From Ohtaekwangia sp036786105 (GTDB lineage: Bacteria > Bacteroidota > Bacteroidia > Cytophagales > Cyclobacteriaceae): DNA of 64,000 nucleotides. The position numbers and the translations under genes were made by a program. Where the stretch lies: assembly GCF_036786105.1 (NCBI RefSeq), contig NZ_DAIQRQ010000012.1:41838-105837 (forward strand). The letters are read 5' to 3'. The stretch's first letter is position 1; each line of letters starts with the position of its first letter. Shown here piece after piece: positions 1 to 8,806 of this stretch. The notes under the pieces were generated by a model. The model ran no database searches and was not told the DNA's origin. It saw nothing but the letters and a program-made list of their open reading frames with translations.

Positions 1-548
1 TGCGTGCCATGAAAGTAATGGGCAGTGGCCTGAAAGGTGGTAACTCCTTCATGGAAGATTATACCTATCACTTTGATCCATCAAACCAAATGGTGCTTGG
101 TGCACACATGCTCGAGATATGCGAGTCAATTGCTGATGGTAAACCTTCCTGTGAAGTACATCCGCTGGGTATAGGTGGTAAAGCTGATCCTGTGCGACTG
201 GTATTTAACAGCGCGCCGGGTGCTGCATTGAATGCATCGGTAATTGATATGGGTAATCGCTTTCGCCTGCTCGTGAATGAAGTAGAAGCCGTTGCGCCAT
301 TGCAAGACCTTCCCAAGCTTCCCGTAGCACGCGTACTCTGGAAACCGTATCCGGATATGTTAACCGGTTGCGCTGCGTGGATACTGGCAGGTGGTGCACA
401 CCACACTTGCTATAGCCAGAATCTGACTTCCGAACACCTGCAGGATTTTGCAGAAATGGCCGGCATTGAATATGTACTCATCGGTAAACAAACCAATTTA
501 TACCAGTTCAAAAACGAATTGCGCTGGAACGAAATATACTATAAATAG
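1..548 (+). CDS. araA: L-arabinose isomerase, C-terminal part (5' truncated by window edge)
   Basis: Converts L-arabinose to L-ribulose, the first cytoplasmic step of bacterial arabinose use. The frame is open from base 3, so the gene starts before the window; about the last 180 residues are present. Three of the four residues known to be catalytic in the family can be seen: Glu in SFMEDYTYHF, His in EVHPLGIGGK and His in GGAHHTCYS, all in the usual order and spacing. The C-terminal beta-barrel appears intact and ends at TAG. It is followed by a sodium/sugar symporter, an AraR-type regulator and two arabinofuranosidases, which fits a complete arabinose pathway. The kinase and epimerase genes are presumably upstream, outside the window. 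Identification is firm; only the missing N-terminus is unknown. Confidence 0.95.
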   Translation, partial: RAMKVMGSGLKGGNSFMEDYTYHFDPSNQMVLGAHMLEICESIADGKPSCEVHPLGIGGKADPVRLVFNSAPGAALNASVIDMGNRFRLLVNEVEAVAPLQDLPKLPVARVLWKPYPDMLTGCAAWILAGGAHHTCYSQNLTSEHLQDFAEMAGIEYVLIGKQTNLYQFKNELRWNEIYYK

Positions 549-723
549 TTGCTGGCTGCGAGTTGCTAGCTGCCGGATGTGTGTGAGTGCGTGGTGTGTG
601 TGGCTTTTACTTACGCTTTAAATGCAAAGTAAAGTATAAAGTAGCATACGTTACTGCAGTCAGCACCTCCGGCACTGGTAGCCAGAAGCCTGCCGCCAGT
701 ATAAACATTGAACCTTAAACCTT
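549..723. repeat. Degenerate intergenic repeats (GCTGCTGGC-type and CCTTAAAC-type)
   Basis: No gene is visible between araA and the symporter. The first part carries the word-like repeat TTGCTGGCTGCGAGTTGC followed by TG-rich sequence with GTGTGAGTG. Around 668-700 an inverted relative reads TAGCCAGAAGCCTGCCGCC, and 709-723 holds GAACCTTAAACCTTG. The same word families recur in other gaps of this window (16.8, 22.4, 30.5, 39.8 and 42.8-43.0 kb). No promoter could be chosen with confidence. Confidence 0.5.
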
Positions 724-735
724 GATCTTTTTCCT

Positions 736-2424
736 ATGAACCAATCACTTGTATTTTCCGATTACCTCGTGTTTGTTATATACTTCATCATTGTGGCGGG
801 GTATGGGTATTGGGTTTATAAGCGAAAGAAGAAGGCCGTAACGGATACAAAGGATTTCTTCCTGGCTGAAGGTTCGCTTACATGGTGGGCTATTGGTGCC
901 TCGCTGATCGCTTCGAATATATCGGCTGAGCAATTCATCGGTATGAGCGGTGAAGGGTATTTTGTAGGCATAGCCGTAGCAGCCTACGAATGGATTGCGG
1001 CCATTGCGTTAATCATAATCGCGGTGTGGTTTATACCGATCTACCTCAAGAATAAGATCTATACCATGCCACAGTTTCTGAAGACGCGCTACAACGAAAC
1101 AGTAGCGCTCATCATGGCGGTGTTCTGGTTGTTCCTGTACATTTTCGTAAACCTCACCTCTATACTCTATTTAGGAGCCGTTGCCATTAACGGATTGGTA
1201 GGAGGAGAGTCACTACATATACTCATGATTGGTCTGGCTATATTTGCACTCGTGATCACACTAGGCGGTATGAAAGTAATCGGCTATACCGATGTAATTC
1301 AGGTAGGTGTGCTCATTATTGGTGGACTGGCTACAATATACCTGGCACTTACCATTGTGAGCGAAAAGTTCGGATTAGGCTCAAGCGCCATAGCCGGTTT
1401 CAAAGTATTGATGCAAAATGCGCCCGACCATTTTCACATGATCCTGGCCAAGCCGGGGCCTGATGCTCCGCAGGAGTATATCAATAAATATTTAGTGTTG
1501 CCGGGCATTGCCATGTACTTTGCCGGGCAGTGGATTGTGAACCTCAACTACTGGGGCTGCAATCAATACATCACACAACGCGCCCTGGGTGCCGATCTGC
1601 AAACAGCACGCACCGGTATATTGTTCGCCGGTTTTATCAAGCTCATGATGCCGGTGATTGTCATGTTGCCCGGTATTGCAGCGTATGTTTTGTATAAGAA
1701 CGGTTATCTGCCACAACTTGCCGGCGGAAGTAAAGATGGCGCTTACTCCGCTATACTTGGTTTCTTACCGAGCGGCCTGAAAGGTCTTTCCATTGCTGCA
1801 CTCACCGCTGCTATTGTGGCTTCGCTGGCGGGTAAGCTCAACAGTATATCCACCATCTTTACGTTGGATGTATACAAGAAGTATTTCAAGACTTCAGCAG
1901 ATGAAGCCAACATGGTGTGGGTTGGTCGCGTTACAGTGTTTGCATCGATGATCCTGGCACTGATCTTCACATGGGAAGATCTGCTCGGTATAGGTGGTGA
2001 AGGCGGATTTACCTTTATCCAGAAATATACCGGCTACATCAGTCCGGGTGTGTTTGCCATGTTTATACTAGGTATGTTCTGGAAACGTACTACCGGAGCG
2101 GCTGCCATTGCCGGTGTGATTACAGGTTTTGCGCTCTCGGTTTTCTTCAACCAGTTCGCGCCGGCCGTGTTTGGTAATGAAACAATCTTCTATACCGCGT
2201 ATCCCAATGGAAAAGGCGGCTATGAAATTCCTTTCCTGATCTGTATGGGATTGTCGTTCTTCTTCACCATGGTGGTGATGATCGTGATGAGCCTGACAGG
2301 CCCGAAAGTAAATCCGAAATCATTCGCGATAGACCGCGAGATGTTCAAAGTAAAGTCGTCAACGCTCGTGTTAATCATTATGACGATTGTGGTTTTGACG
2401 GCTTTGTATGTTAAGTTCTGGTAA
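736..2424 (+). CDS. Sodium/solute symporter (SSS family), probable arabinose transporter
   Basis: A 562-residue integral membrane protein of the sodium:solute symporter family (SglT/PutP type), expected to import a sugar with sodium across the inner membrane. It has about 13-14 hydrophobic helices, starting with a segment near residues 8-28. The region ISAEQFIGMSGEGYFVG near residue 62 and the G- and A-rich helix near residue 350 (LTAAIVASLAGKLNSIST) are typical of the sodium-binding core of this fold. Length matches SSS sugar transporters. Substrate is inferred from context: it lies between araA and an AraR-like regulator and upstream of two arabinofuranosidases. The ATG follows a CCTTAAACC repeat, and no strong Shine-Dalgarno sequence is present. 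A galactose or other pentose substrate cannot be ruled out. Confidence 0.88.
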   Translation: MNQSLVFSDYLVFVIYFIIVAGYGYWVYKRKKKAVTDTKDFFLAEGSLTWWAIGASLIASNISAEQFIGMSGEGYFVGIAVAAYEWIAAIALIIIAVWFIPIYLKNKIYTMPQFLKTRYNETVALIMAVFWLFLYIFVNLTSILYLGAVAINGLVGGESLHILMIGLAIFALVITLGGMKVIGYTDVIQVGVLIIGGLATIYLALTIVSEKFGLGSSAIAGFKVLMQNAPDHFHMILAKPGPDAPQEYINKYLVLPGIAMYFAGQWIVNLNYWGCNQYITQRALGADLQTARTGILFAGFIKLMMPVIVMLPGIAAYVLYKNGYLPQLAGGSKDGAYSAILGFLPSGLKGLSIAALTAAIVASLAGKLNSISTIFTLDVYKKYFKTSADEANMVWVGRVTVFASMILALIFTWEDLLGIGGEGGFTFIQKYTGYISPGVFAMFILGMFWKRTTGAAAIAGVITGFALSVFFNQFAPAVFGNETIFYTAYPNGKGGYEIPFLICMGLSFFFTMVVMIVMSLTGPKVNPKSFAIDREMFKVKSSTLVLIIMTIVVLTALYVKFW

Positions 2425-2459
2425 TATTGTAAAATACTACGGCCCTTTAGCGTTCAGGC

Positions 2460-3149
2460 ATGGATATTAATAAATATAAAAGTCACGATCGCATACTGGT
2501 TGCTGTAGATTGCATCATCTTTGGTTTTGATGGTCAGCAGTTGAAAGCACTTTTAATAAAACGTGGCTTCGATCCTGAGCGCGGCAAATGGTCATTGATG
2601 GGGGGCTTTGTAAGTCCGGATGAAAGCACCGATGAAGCTGCTGCCCGCGTATTGCACCAGCTCACCGGCCTCAACAATGTATACATGGAACAGTTGCATT
2701 GCTTCAGCGGAGTAAACCGCGATGTAGCAGGTCGTGTAATTTCAGTAGCATACTTTGCTCTTATCAATATAGCAGACTATAGCGAGCAGTTGCAATCCGA
2801 TCATGAAGCACGCTGGTTCCAACTCAACAAGATCCCTGACCTGATCTTCGATCATAAAGAAATGGTAGCACTTGCCAAAGAACGCCTTCGTCAGAAAGTG
2901 GCTAACCATCCGATAGGCTTCGAACTGCTTCCGGAGAAATTTACCCTGCCATCTTTGCAGAATCTCTATGAAGCTATATATGAGGAGCCGCTCGACAAGC
3001 GGAACTTCACACGTAAAATTCTTTCCCTTGGCATCCTCAATAAACTCGATGAGAAGGAAAAAGAATCATCGCGCAAAGGCGCTTTCTACTATGTGTTCGA
3101 CAAGAATAAATATGGCAAGCTGCGCCAGGAAGGTGTGAAGTTCATCTGA
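2460..3149 (+). CDS. araR: Nudix-type arabinose regulator (AraR/NrtR-like)
   Basis: A 229-residue protein with an N-terminal Nudix domain (about residues 8-145) and a C-terminal winged-helix region (about 150-229). This is the architecture of NrtR-family regulators, including the Nudix-type AraR of Bacteroides. The Nudix box region (residues 49-71) keeps the glycines and E55, but the catalytic R-E-U-x-E-E signature reads R63-V-L-H-Q-L68. The metal-binding glutamates are therefore missing and hydrolysis is not expected. In characterised Bacteroides AraR the domain binds L-arabinose and controls DNA binding; that role here is inference from family and from position inside the ara locus. It starts 35 bases after the symporter and is probably co-transcribed with it. 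The next intergenic space holds a promoter and repeats that could be its operator. Confidence 0.85.
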   Translation: MDINKYKSHDRILVAVDCIIFGFDGQQLKALLIKRGFDPERGKWSLMGGFVSPDESTDEAAARVLHQLTGLNNVYMEQLHCFSGVNRDVAGRVISVAYFALINIADYSEQLQSDHEARWFQLNKIPDLIFDHKEMVALAKERLRQKVANHPIGFELLPEKFTLPSLQNLYEAIYEEPLDKRNFTRKILSLGILNKLDEKEKESSRKGAFYYVFDKNKYGKLRQEGVKFI

Positions 3150-3224
3150 TTGTCCAAACGCGTAATTCCACTTTCGGCCAGATCCCTTTGGATCAATTAT
3201 TTAATTCTGTACCTATTTCAAACG

Positions 3225-3275
3225 TTGTAAAAAGATAAGTGTAAATGATACGTTTTTAACGGATTGAGTGTAAAT
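3225..3275 (+). promoter_or_regulatory. Candidate promoter and AraR operator upstream of the GH51 genes
   Basis: TTG at 3225-3227 and TACGTTTT at 3249-3256 (one mismatch to TAnnTTTG) are 21 bases apart, a good match to the Bacteroidota promoter layout. A direct repeat AGTGTAAAT (3238-3246 and 3267-3275, 29 bases start to start) brackets the -7 element. The inverted repeat CGTTTTTAACG (3251-3261) overlaps it. Operator assignment to AraR is inference from location only. Confidence 0.4.
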
Positions 3276-3313
3276 TGGCTCTGTCAAAAGTTCAATTAAA
3301 CTTAAACCGGATA

Positions 3314-4861
3314 ATGAAAAAGTATGTAGCCCTGTCTTGTTTAGCAGTACTGATTACTTTCAGTATAAGCTATAGTCAGTCGGAAGTAAAGCTTAGTCTT
3401 CAACCTGCTAATCCGCAGCTTGTCATCAACAAACATATTTATGGACATTTTGCTGAACACCTGGGCCACTGTATATATGGTGGTTTTTATGTAGGTGAGA
3501 ACAATGCAAAGATTCCGAATAAAAACGGTGTTCGTTTGGATATAGTGGATGCTTTGAAGAAACTAAAGATACCCAACCTGCGCTGGCCAGGCGGATGTTT
3601 TGCCGATACCTACCATTGGAAAGATGGTATAGGCCCGAAAGATAAACGCCCAGCTATTGTAAACCGCTGGTGGGGTGGTGTTACGGAAGATAACAGCTTT
3701 GGTACACACGACTTTCTGAACATGTGCGAGCTCATTGGCACAGAGCCTTATCTCGCAGCCAATGTAGGCAGTGGCACAGTGGAGGATCTGACAGACTGGG
3801 TGCAGTATGTAAATTTTGATGGCGTAAGCCCCATGTCGAAGCTGCGTGCCGAGAACGGAAGAGAGAAACCGTGGAAAGTAAAATTCTGGGGCGTAGGAAA
3901 TGAAGCGTGGGGATGCGGTGGCAATATGCGCCCAGAGTACTATGCAAATATATACCGCCAGTATTCAACCTTTATGCCCGACTTGTCAGGCACCGATCAC
4001 CTGTTCCGAATCGCTTCCGGTGCCAGCTCATCAGACTATAACTGGACAGAAGTTTTGATGCGCGATATACCGAATCACATGATGTCGGGACTGGCGATGC
4101 ATCATTACTCAGTGATCAACTGGGATCATAAAGGCCCTGCTACCAACTTTTCGGAAGAGCAATACTTTGCCATCATGAAGCAAGCGCTTTTCATGGATGA
4201 GCTTATCACCAAGCATTCAGCTATCATGGATAAATATGATCCACAGAAACGCGTAGCCCTTGTAGTAGATGAGTGGGGTGGATGGTATGATGTAGAGCCT
4301 GGTACCAATCCTGGTTTCCTCTATCAGCAGAACACCATGCGCGATGCCATGATTGCCGGCAGCACCCTGAATATATTCCACAAGCATTGCGAGCGCGTGC
4401 GCATGGCGAATCTTGCGCAGGTGGTTAACGTATTGCAGTCCGTAATTCTGACCAACGAAGAGAAAATGATTCTCACACCAACGTACCACGTACTCGAAAT
4501 GTATAACGTGCACCAGGATGCCACGCTGCTGCCGCTGGAATTGAAGACCACAGACTATACTTTCGGCTCTGATAAATTACCCGCTATATCTGCATCTGCA
4601 TCCAAGGATAAAAATGGCGTAGTGCATATTTCACTGGTAAATATAGATCCGAAAAAAGCGCAGGATATTACCATTACGCTCGATGGCAAGGCTACTGGTG
4701 TAACCGGAAGAATACTGGCATCGTCTTCCATGACGGATCATAACACCTTCGAGAATCCTGAAAAGGTAAAGCCTGTGGCATTTAAAGGTGCACAATTAAA
4801 AGGCAGCAATCTTCAGGTAAAATTGCCGGCTTGCTCCGTAGTAGTACTTGAGCTAAAATAA
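3314..4861 (+). CDS. Secreted alpha-L-arabinofuranosidase (GH51), first copy
   Basis: Releases terminal L-arabinofuranose from arabinan, arabinoxylan or arabinogalactan oligosaccharides. The open frame begins at a TTG at 3275, but the ATG at 3314 is chosen because it gives a clean signal peptide (MKKYVALSCLAVLITFSIS, cleavage after the Ser-Tyr-Ser region). The 515-residue product has the GH51 (beta/alpha)8 barrel followed by a C-terminal beta-sandwich. The acid/base Glu is E197 in GVGNEAWGCGG and the nucleophile is E320 in VDEWGGWYD. Length is standard for the compact GH51 type, with no added carbohydrate-binding module. The second GH51 gene starts 6 bases after the stop, so the two are translated from one message. 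The supplied sugar would feed the symporter and araA upstream. Confidence 0.93.
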   Translation: MKKYVALSCLAVLITFSISYSQSEVKLSLQPANPQLVINKHIYGHFAEHLGHCIYGGFYVGENNAKIPNKNGVRLDIVDALKKLKIPNLRWPGGCFADTYHWKDGIGPKDKRPAIVNRWWGGVTEDNSFGTHDFLNMCELIGTEPYLAANVGSGTVEDLTDWVQYVNFDGVSPMSKLRAENGREKPWKVKFWGVGNEAWGCGGNMRPEYYANIYRQYSTFMPDLSGTDHLFRIASGASSSDYNWTEVLMRDIPNHMMSGLAMHHYSVINWDHKGPATNFSEEQYFAIMKQALFMDELITKHSAIMDKYDPQKRVALVVDEWGGWYDVEPGTNPGFLYQQNTMRDAMIAGSTLNIFHKHCERVRMANLAQVVNVLQSVILTNEEKMILTPTYHVLEMYNVHQDATLLPLELKTTDYTFGSDKLPAISASASKDKNGVVHISLVNIDPKKAQDITITLDGKATGVTGRILASSSMTDHNTFENPEKVKPVAFKGAQLKGSNLQVKLPACSVVVLELK

Positions 4862-4867
4862 GTTTGT

Positions 4868-6850
4868 GTGAAATTCTCTTTTATTAAAAGTATAGGGCTG
4901 CTCACAGCAATGAGTGCAGCAGTATTCAGTCACGCTATAGCACAATCTACGGTGCTCACGGTGAATGCAGAAAAACCGGGTGCTGCTATACAGCCAACCA
5001 TGTGGGGCATCTTCTTTGAAGATATAAACTTCGCAGCCGATGGCGGTATATATGCCGAACTGGTGAAGAACCGTTCGTTCGAATTTACCCAGCCGCTCAT
5101 GGGCTGGAAAGATGAAAGTAAAGATGGTGCAAAAGGTGCTATACTTATTGTCAACGAGCAGGCTACAAGACCATCCAATCCTCGCTATGCTCATATCTCA
5201 TGGAATGCCGCGCAGGGAACGTATACACTTACCAATGAAGGATTCAGAGGCATGGGTATACGGAAAGATATACAGTATAATTTTTCTGTGTGGGCAAAAG
5301 CTCCGGAAGGCGATGTGAAACTGAAACTCGAATTGCTGAATGCCAGCGGTGCGAGCATCGGAGGAACCGCTGTTACCATTAGCGGCAGCGACTGGAAGAA
5401 ACATACGGCATCGTTCAAAGCTTCTGCCACCGAACCGAAAGGTAAACTGCGCATCACATTCGAAGGTAAAGGAACGTTGGATGCCGACATGATCTCCCTT
5501 TTCCCCGCCGATACCTGGAAGAACAGACCGGAAGGATTGCGTGCCGACCTGGTGCAATGGCTTGCTGATCTGAAGCCTGGTTTTATACGCTTCCCCGGCG
5601 GATGTATTGTGGAAGGATATGAGCTGGCCACACGGTATCAGTGGAAGAAAACCGTAGGCAATGTGGAAGACCGTCAGTTGATTATCAACCGCTGGAATAC
5701 CGAGTTCAAGCATCGCCCTGCACCCGATTACTTTCAGAGCTTTGGCCTTGGCTTCTTTGAATACTTCCAACTCGCCGAAGATATAGGGGCAGAGCCGCTG
5801 CCGATCATCAACTGTGGCATGGCTTGTCAGTTCAACTCTTCTGAAGTGGTGCCGCTCGATCAACTTGATCCATATTTGCAAGACGCACTCGACCTGATCG
5901 AATTTGCCAACGGAGGCACCGATACCCGGTGGGGCAAGCTTCGTGCAGACATGGGGCATCCCGCGCCATTCAATATGAAGATGATGGGTGTGGGCAATGA
6001 ACAATGGGGTGAGCAATATATAGATCGCCTGAAAGTTTTTGCAAAAACTATTAAAGCGAAGTACCCGCAGATAAAACTGATTACCAGTGCCGGACCTTTT
6101 CCGGATGGAGAATTGTTCGATTACCTCAATCCACAGCTAAGAGATTTGCATATCGATTTTATTGATGAGCATTACTACCGTTCGCCGGAATGGTTCTTAA
6201 CGAATGCCAAACGTTATGATAGCTATGATCGCAACGGACCGAAGATCTTTGCAGGCGAATATGCAGGACACACACAACGCAAAGTTGATCCCGACAAGAA
6301 GAATAACTGGGAGAGTGCCCTCGCAGAAGCAGCTTTTATGACGGGCCTCGAACGCAATGCAGATATAGTACAGATGGCATCATACGCACCGCTGTTCGCA
6401 CATGTGGAAGGATGGCAGTGGGCACCGGATCTGATCTGGTTTGATAATGTGCAATCTTTCGGTACGCCAAACTACTATGTGCAGAAATTGTTCTCCACCA
6501 ACAGAGGTACTCATATAATTCCGGTTACGGCTGCTAATAAACCGCTGGCAGGAGAGAACGGTATATATGCTTCAGCTGTGATGGATAGCAAAACCAGGGA
6601 GGTAATCATCAAAGTAGTGAACACGGGTGAAAAAGAAGCAACCGTAGATATACGGGTATCGGGTGCAAAGAATGTTTCTGCAGCAGGTACGCTTTCGGTA
6701 TTGAAAAGTGCAAGCCCGGAAGATATCAACACACTGGATGATCCTTTCCATATAAAGCCAACCGAACAGGCGATCAGTTTGAAGAGTAGGAAACTGAAAA
6801 CTGTACTGCCGGCTGCATCGGTTACGGTTATTAGGGTGAAAGCATTATAG
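4868..6850 (+). CDS. Secreted alpha-L-arabinofuranosidase (GH51) with N-terminal CBM-like domain
   Basis: A 660-residue GH51 enzyme of the longer type. A signal peptide (about residues 1-25) precedes a short catalytic-fold segment. An inserted beta-sandwich carbohydrate-binding-like region follows (about 85-215, similar in layout to CBM4/9-type modules), then the (beta/alpha)8 core and a C-terminal beta-sandwich. The acid/base is E378 in GVGNEQWGEQY and the nucleophile is E464 in FAGEYAGHTQR, both intact. Translation probably starts at GTG 4868, because no ATG lies near the signal peptide start. It differs strongly from the first GH51 in length and architecture, so this is not a recent duplication. 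The two probably attack different arabinose linkages or polymer sizes. A strong terminator follows, marking the end of the ara operon. Confidence 0.92.
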   Translation: MKFSFIKSIGLLTAMSAAVFSHAIAQSTVLTVNAEKPGAAIQPTMWGIFFEDINFAADGGIYAELVKNRSFEFTQPLMGWKDESKDGAKGAILIVNEQATRPSNPRYAHISWNAAQGTYTLTNEGFRGMGIRKDIQYNFSVWAKAPEGDVKLKLELLNASGASIGGTAVTISGSDWKKHTASFKASATEPKGKLRITFEGKGTLDADMISLFPADTWKNRPEGLRADLVQWLADLKPGFIRFPGGCIVEGYELATRYQWKKTVGNVEDRQLIINRWNTEFKHRPAPDYFQSFGLGFFEYFQLAEDIGAEPLPIINCGMACQFNSSEVVPLDQLDPYLQDALDLIEFANGGTDTRWGKLRADMGHPAPFNMKMMGVGNEQWGEQYIDRLKVFAKTIKAKYPQIKLITSAGPFPDGELFDYLNPQLRDLHIDFIDEHYYRSPEWFLTNAKRYDSYDRNGPKIFAGEYAGHTQRKVDPDKKNNWESALAEAAFMTGLERNADIVQMASYAPLFAHVEGWQWAPDLIWFDNVQSFGTPNYYVQKLFSTNRGTHIIPVTAANKPLAGENGIYASAVMDSKTREVIIKVVNTGEKEATVDIRVSGAKNVSAAGTLSVLKSASPEDINTLDDPFHIKPTEQAISLKSRKLKTVLPAASVTVIRVKAL

Positions 6851-6911
6851 TCATGCGCAGCTTGCATGCGCAGTACATCCGCGTACACGACCTGCTGATG
6901 ATCAGACAAGA

Positions 6912-6949
6912 AAATACCCATTCCCTGTTTTGTACAGGAATGGGTATTT
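6912..6949 (+). terminator. Intrinsic terminator of the arabinose operon
   Basis: A 13-bp perfect stem, AAATACCCATTCC pairing with GGAATGGGTATTT across a 12-base loop, is followed by a T-rich run (6946-6959). It lies 60 bases after the second GH51 stop codon. Confidence 0.85.
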
Positions 6950-7033
6950 CTGTTTTTTCTTCTACCAATAAAAAGAACTGGCAGCGACTAAGCCGGTGTT
7001 TTGATGCACCATCTGCAAGCAGTGCCCGGTTTC

Positions 7034-7067
7034 AAAGGATATATTTTTTATGCCTGGTATATCCTTT
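7034..7067. terminator. Second hairpin between the ara operon and mgtC-like gene
   Basis: AAAGGATATA (7034-7043) pairs with TATATCCTTT (7058-7067) over a 14-base loop and is followed by TTTA. The gene on each side ends toward it, so it may act as a bidirectional terminator for the mgtC-like gene. The stem is AT-rich and weak. The rest of 6851-7113 holds nothing else recognised. Confidence 0.4.
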
Positions 7068-7113
7068 TATGGCTGGCCGCGATCGTACCATGCTATAGCT
7101 TGGAAATATATAG

Positions 7114-7758
7114 TTAGTATTCGTATCGCTTCACGCGCGGATCATTTTTAAGAAATTCGTTAAGCCCATCAAAGTTTTTTACTCCCCCGAATGCTTCATA
7201 AATAAGTATATAACTCTCTTCATTTTTCATATAGCGATCCTGCAGAAAGCGAAGCTTGTGTTTTATAAAGGTAGCTTCCAATTCCTGTATAAAGATGTCG
7301 TCTTTCAATAACGTAATGCGATAGGTGCGTGCCTGGTGAAATCGCGTGATTATAAGCTTAACATTTTCAAAAATGGTGAGCACGATAATCACAGCAATCG
7401 ATCCTGCAGAAGCTATAAAATATTCGCCGGCACCTACAGCCATGCCCAACGCCGCAGCTATCCATATTGTAGTAGCAGTGGTAATGCCGCTAATGGTAAG
7501 GGTATCCTTAAAGATTACACCGGCACCCAGAAAGCCAACACCGGTAATGATGTTGGAAGCAATACGATCGGGCGTGGATATAGTGAGTGTTGCGGATATT
7601 TCAGTGAAGATCGTAGAGCCGAGGCAGATCATGATCATGGTGCGCAGGCCTGCTGCCTTGCTGCGATATTCGCGTTCGAGACCAATGGCCGAACCAATCA
7701 CAAACGATAATAGTAATTGCAGCGCGGTTTCGTAATCGGAGTTGATATCGATATGCAT
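7114..7758 (-). CDS. MgtC/SapB family membrane protein
   Basis: A 214-residue inner-membrane protein with four or five N-terminal helices (about residues 10-130) and a soluble ACT-like C-terminal domain (about 140-214). The MgtC signature GLEREYRSKAAGLRT is present, followed by MICLGSTIF and the conserved GVGFLGAGVIFK segment. The family is linked to magnesium limitation and, in some pathogens, to inhibition of F-type ATP synthase; the role here is not known. The ATG at 7758 is chosen over the longer open frame to 7830, because it places the first helix normally and the extra residues would run into the upstream terminator. Upstream there is a tandem 10-bp repeat AAAAGATCCT (7791-7810) between the neighbouring terminator and this gene. 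Confidence 0.85.
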   Translation of the reverse strand: MHIDINSDYETALQLLLSFVIGSAIGLEREYRSKAAGLRTMIMICLGSTIFTEISATLTISTPDRIASNIITGVGFLGAGVIFKDTLTISGITTATTIWIAAALGMAVGAGEYFIASAGSIAVIIVLTIFENVKLIITRFHQARTYRITLLKDDIFIQELEATFIKHKLRFLQDRYMKNEESYILIYEAFGGVKNFDGLNEFLKNDPRVKRYEY

Positions 7759-7818
7759 AGATGGTGTTAGCAAAAAAAGTATGCCTTCGGAAAAGATCCT
7801 AAAAGATCCTAAAAAAAT

Positions 7819-7844
7819 AAGCCCGGTCAAAACTGACCGGGCTT
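7819..7844 (-). terminator. Terminator of the DUF2807 gene
   Basis: AAGCCCGGTCA and TGACCGGGCTT form an 11-bp perfect stem with a 4-base loop. On the minus strand it is followed by a T-rich stretch, directly downstream of the gene ending at 7882. Confidence 0.85.
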
Positions 7845-7881
7845 TCTTCCTAAGTATATATAAAAAGAGGTTCTCTGATAA

Positions 7882-8697
7882 TTACATCTTGCGCACTCTG
7901 CCGCTGCCGGCAGAATGGCTGTTTAATTTTTTCGGATCGCCTTTGTAGGTTACTGTGCCGCTGCCGGTAATGCTGGCATCAAGCTCTTCCTTTACATTGA
8001 TCTCTACATCGCCAGAACCGGAAATGCGCACATCGCAGCGGTTGGTTTCCAGATCGGCAGCCAGTATTTTACCCGATCCGGTAATGGATGTTTTAACAAC
8101 GTTGGCTTTGCCACTCGCCTCAATTTTGCCCGATCCGGATATACCGAGTTCTGCCATGCTATCAATAGTCAATGCTGCATTTACCTTGCCGCTACCGCTT
8201 ACATCGCTGTTAAAACTTTTGCACTTACCTTTTACAATTACATCGCCAGAGCCCGATACATCTGCTTCCAGTTCGCCGGCAACCTCTACTTCGATCTTCA
8301 TAGAGCCTGAGCCGCTCACATTCAGATCGAGGTTTTGAGAATGAATACGAGTCTCTGCAATCAGGTCGCCAGAGCCACCCACGCTTAATGCTTCAATGGT
8401 AGGCATCGTAATATATACATTGATACGATCGTCATCATCCCAATTCCAGTTCGACCATTTACCTTTTTTACCAATAACAAGCTTGGAGCCTTCTACTTCT
8501 GTTTCAATTTCATTCAACAGATCTTTTTTGCCTTCAACCTCTACTTTCATGGCAGTACCTTGACGCAAATACAGTTTACCGGGAACACGAAAAGCTACTT
8601 TTGTAAAATCGGACACATTGCGTGTCTCACGGGTTTGTGCGAATACAGACGCACTGGCGAGGAGGATAAACAGGAAGATGGAAATATACTTTTTCAT
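7882..8697 (-). CDS. Secreted DUF2807 (GIN-domain) beta-helix protein
   Basis: A 271-residue exported protein with a clear signal peptide (residues 1-20, MKKYISIFLFILLASASVFA). The mature part is a DUF2807/GIN domain, a right-handed beta-solenoid. The motif SGSG (or GGSG, ITGSG, SAGSG) returns roughly every 17-20 residues from residue about 105 to the end, giving nine or ten turns. A W-rich acidic patch (WSNWNWDDDD) sits near residue 82. The family is common in Bacteroidota, often periplasmic or surface located, and its function is unresolved; the annotation 'auto-transporter adhesin head' is only a domain name. There is no lipobox, so it is probably soluble or periplasmic. The gene is single, with its own terminator. 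Confidence 0.88.
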   Translation of the reverse strand: MKKYISIFLFILLASASVFAQTRETRNVSDFTKVAFRVPGKLYLRQGTAMKVEVEGKKDLLNEIETEVEGSKLVIGKKGKWSNWNWDDDDRINVYITMPTIEALSVGGSGDLIAETRIHSQNLDLNVSGSGSMKIEVEVAGELEADVSGSGDVIVKGKCKSFNSDVSGSGKVNAALTIDSMAELGISGSGKIEASGKANVVKTSITGSGKILAADLETNRCDVRISGSGDVEINVKEELDASITGSGTVTYKGDPKKLNSHSAGSGRVRKM

Positions 8698-8806
8698 AAA
8701 TGCTGGGTTATACTTTTGATAGACTACTCCGCTTACGATAAGGTTGCGTATCGGCAGATAAATTTTTTATGCTTTTCTTTGACGCATAATTTTCAATCTG
8801 CGTTCC

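Noticed and set aside
5198..6016. Long open frame (272 codons) on the minus strand inside the second GH51 gene
   Set aside because: Fully antisense to a gene with intact catalytic motifs; its translation is rich in Cys and His with no family resemblance. It is a shadow frame.
7034..7067. Riboswitch or magnesium leader for the mgtC-like gene
   Set aside because: The hairpin lies at the 3' side of that gene, not in its leader, so only a terminator role is plausible.
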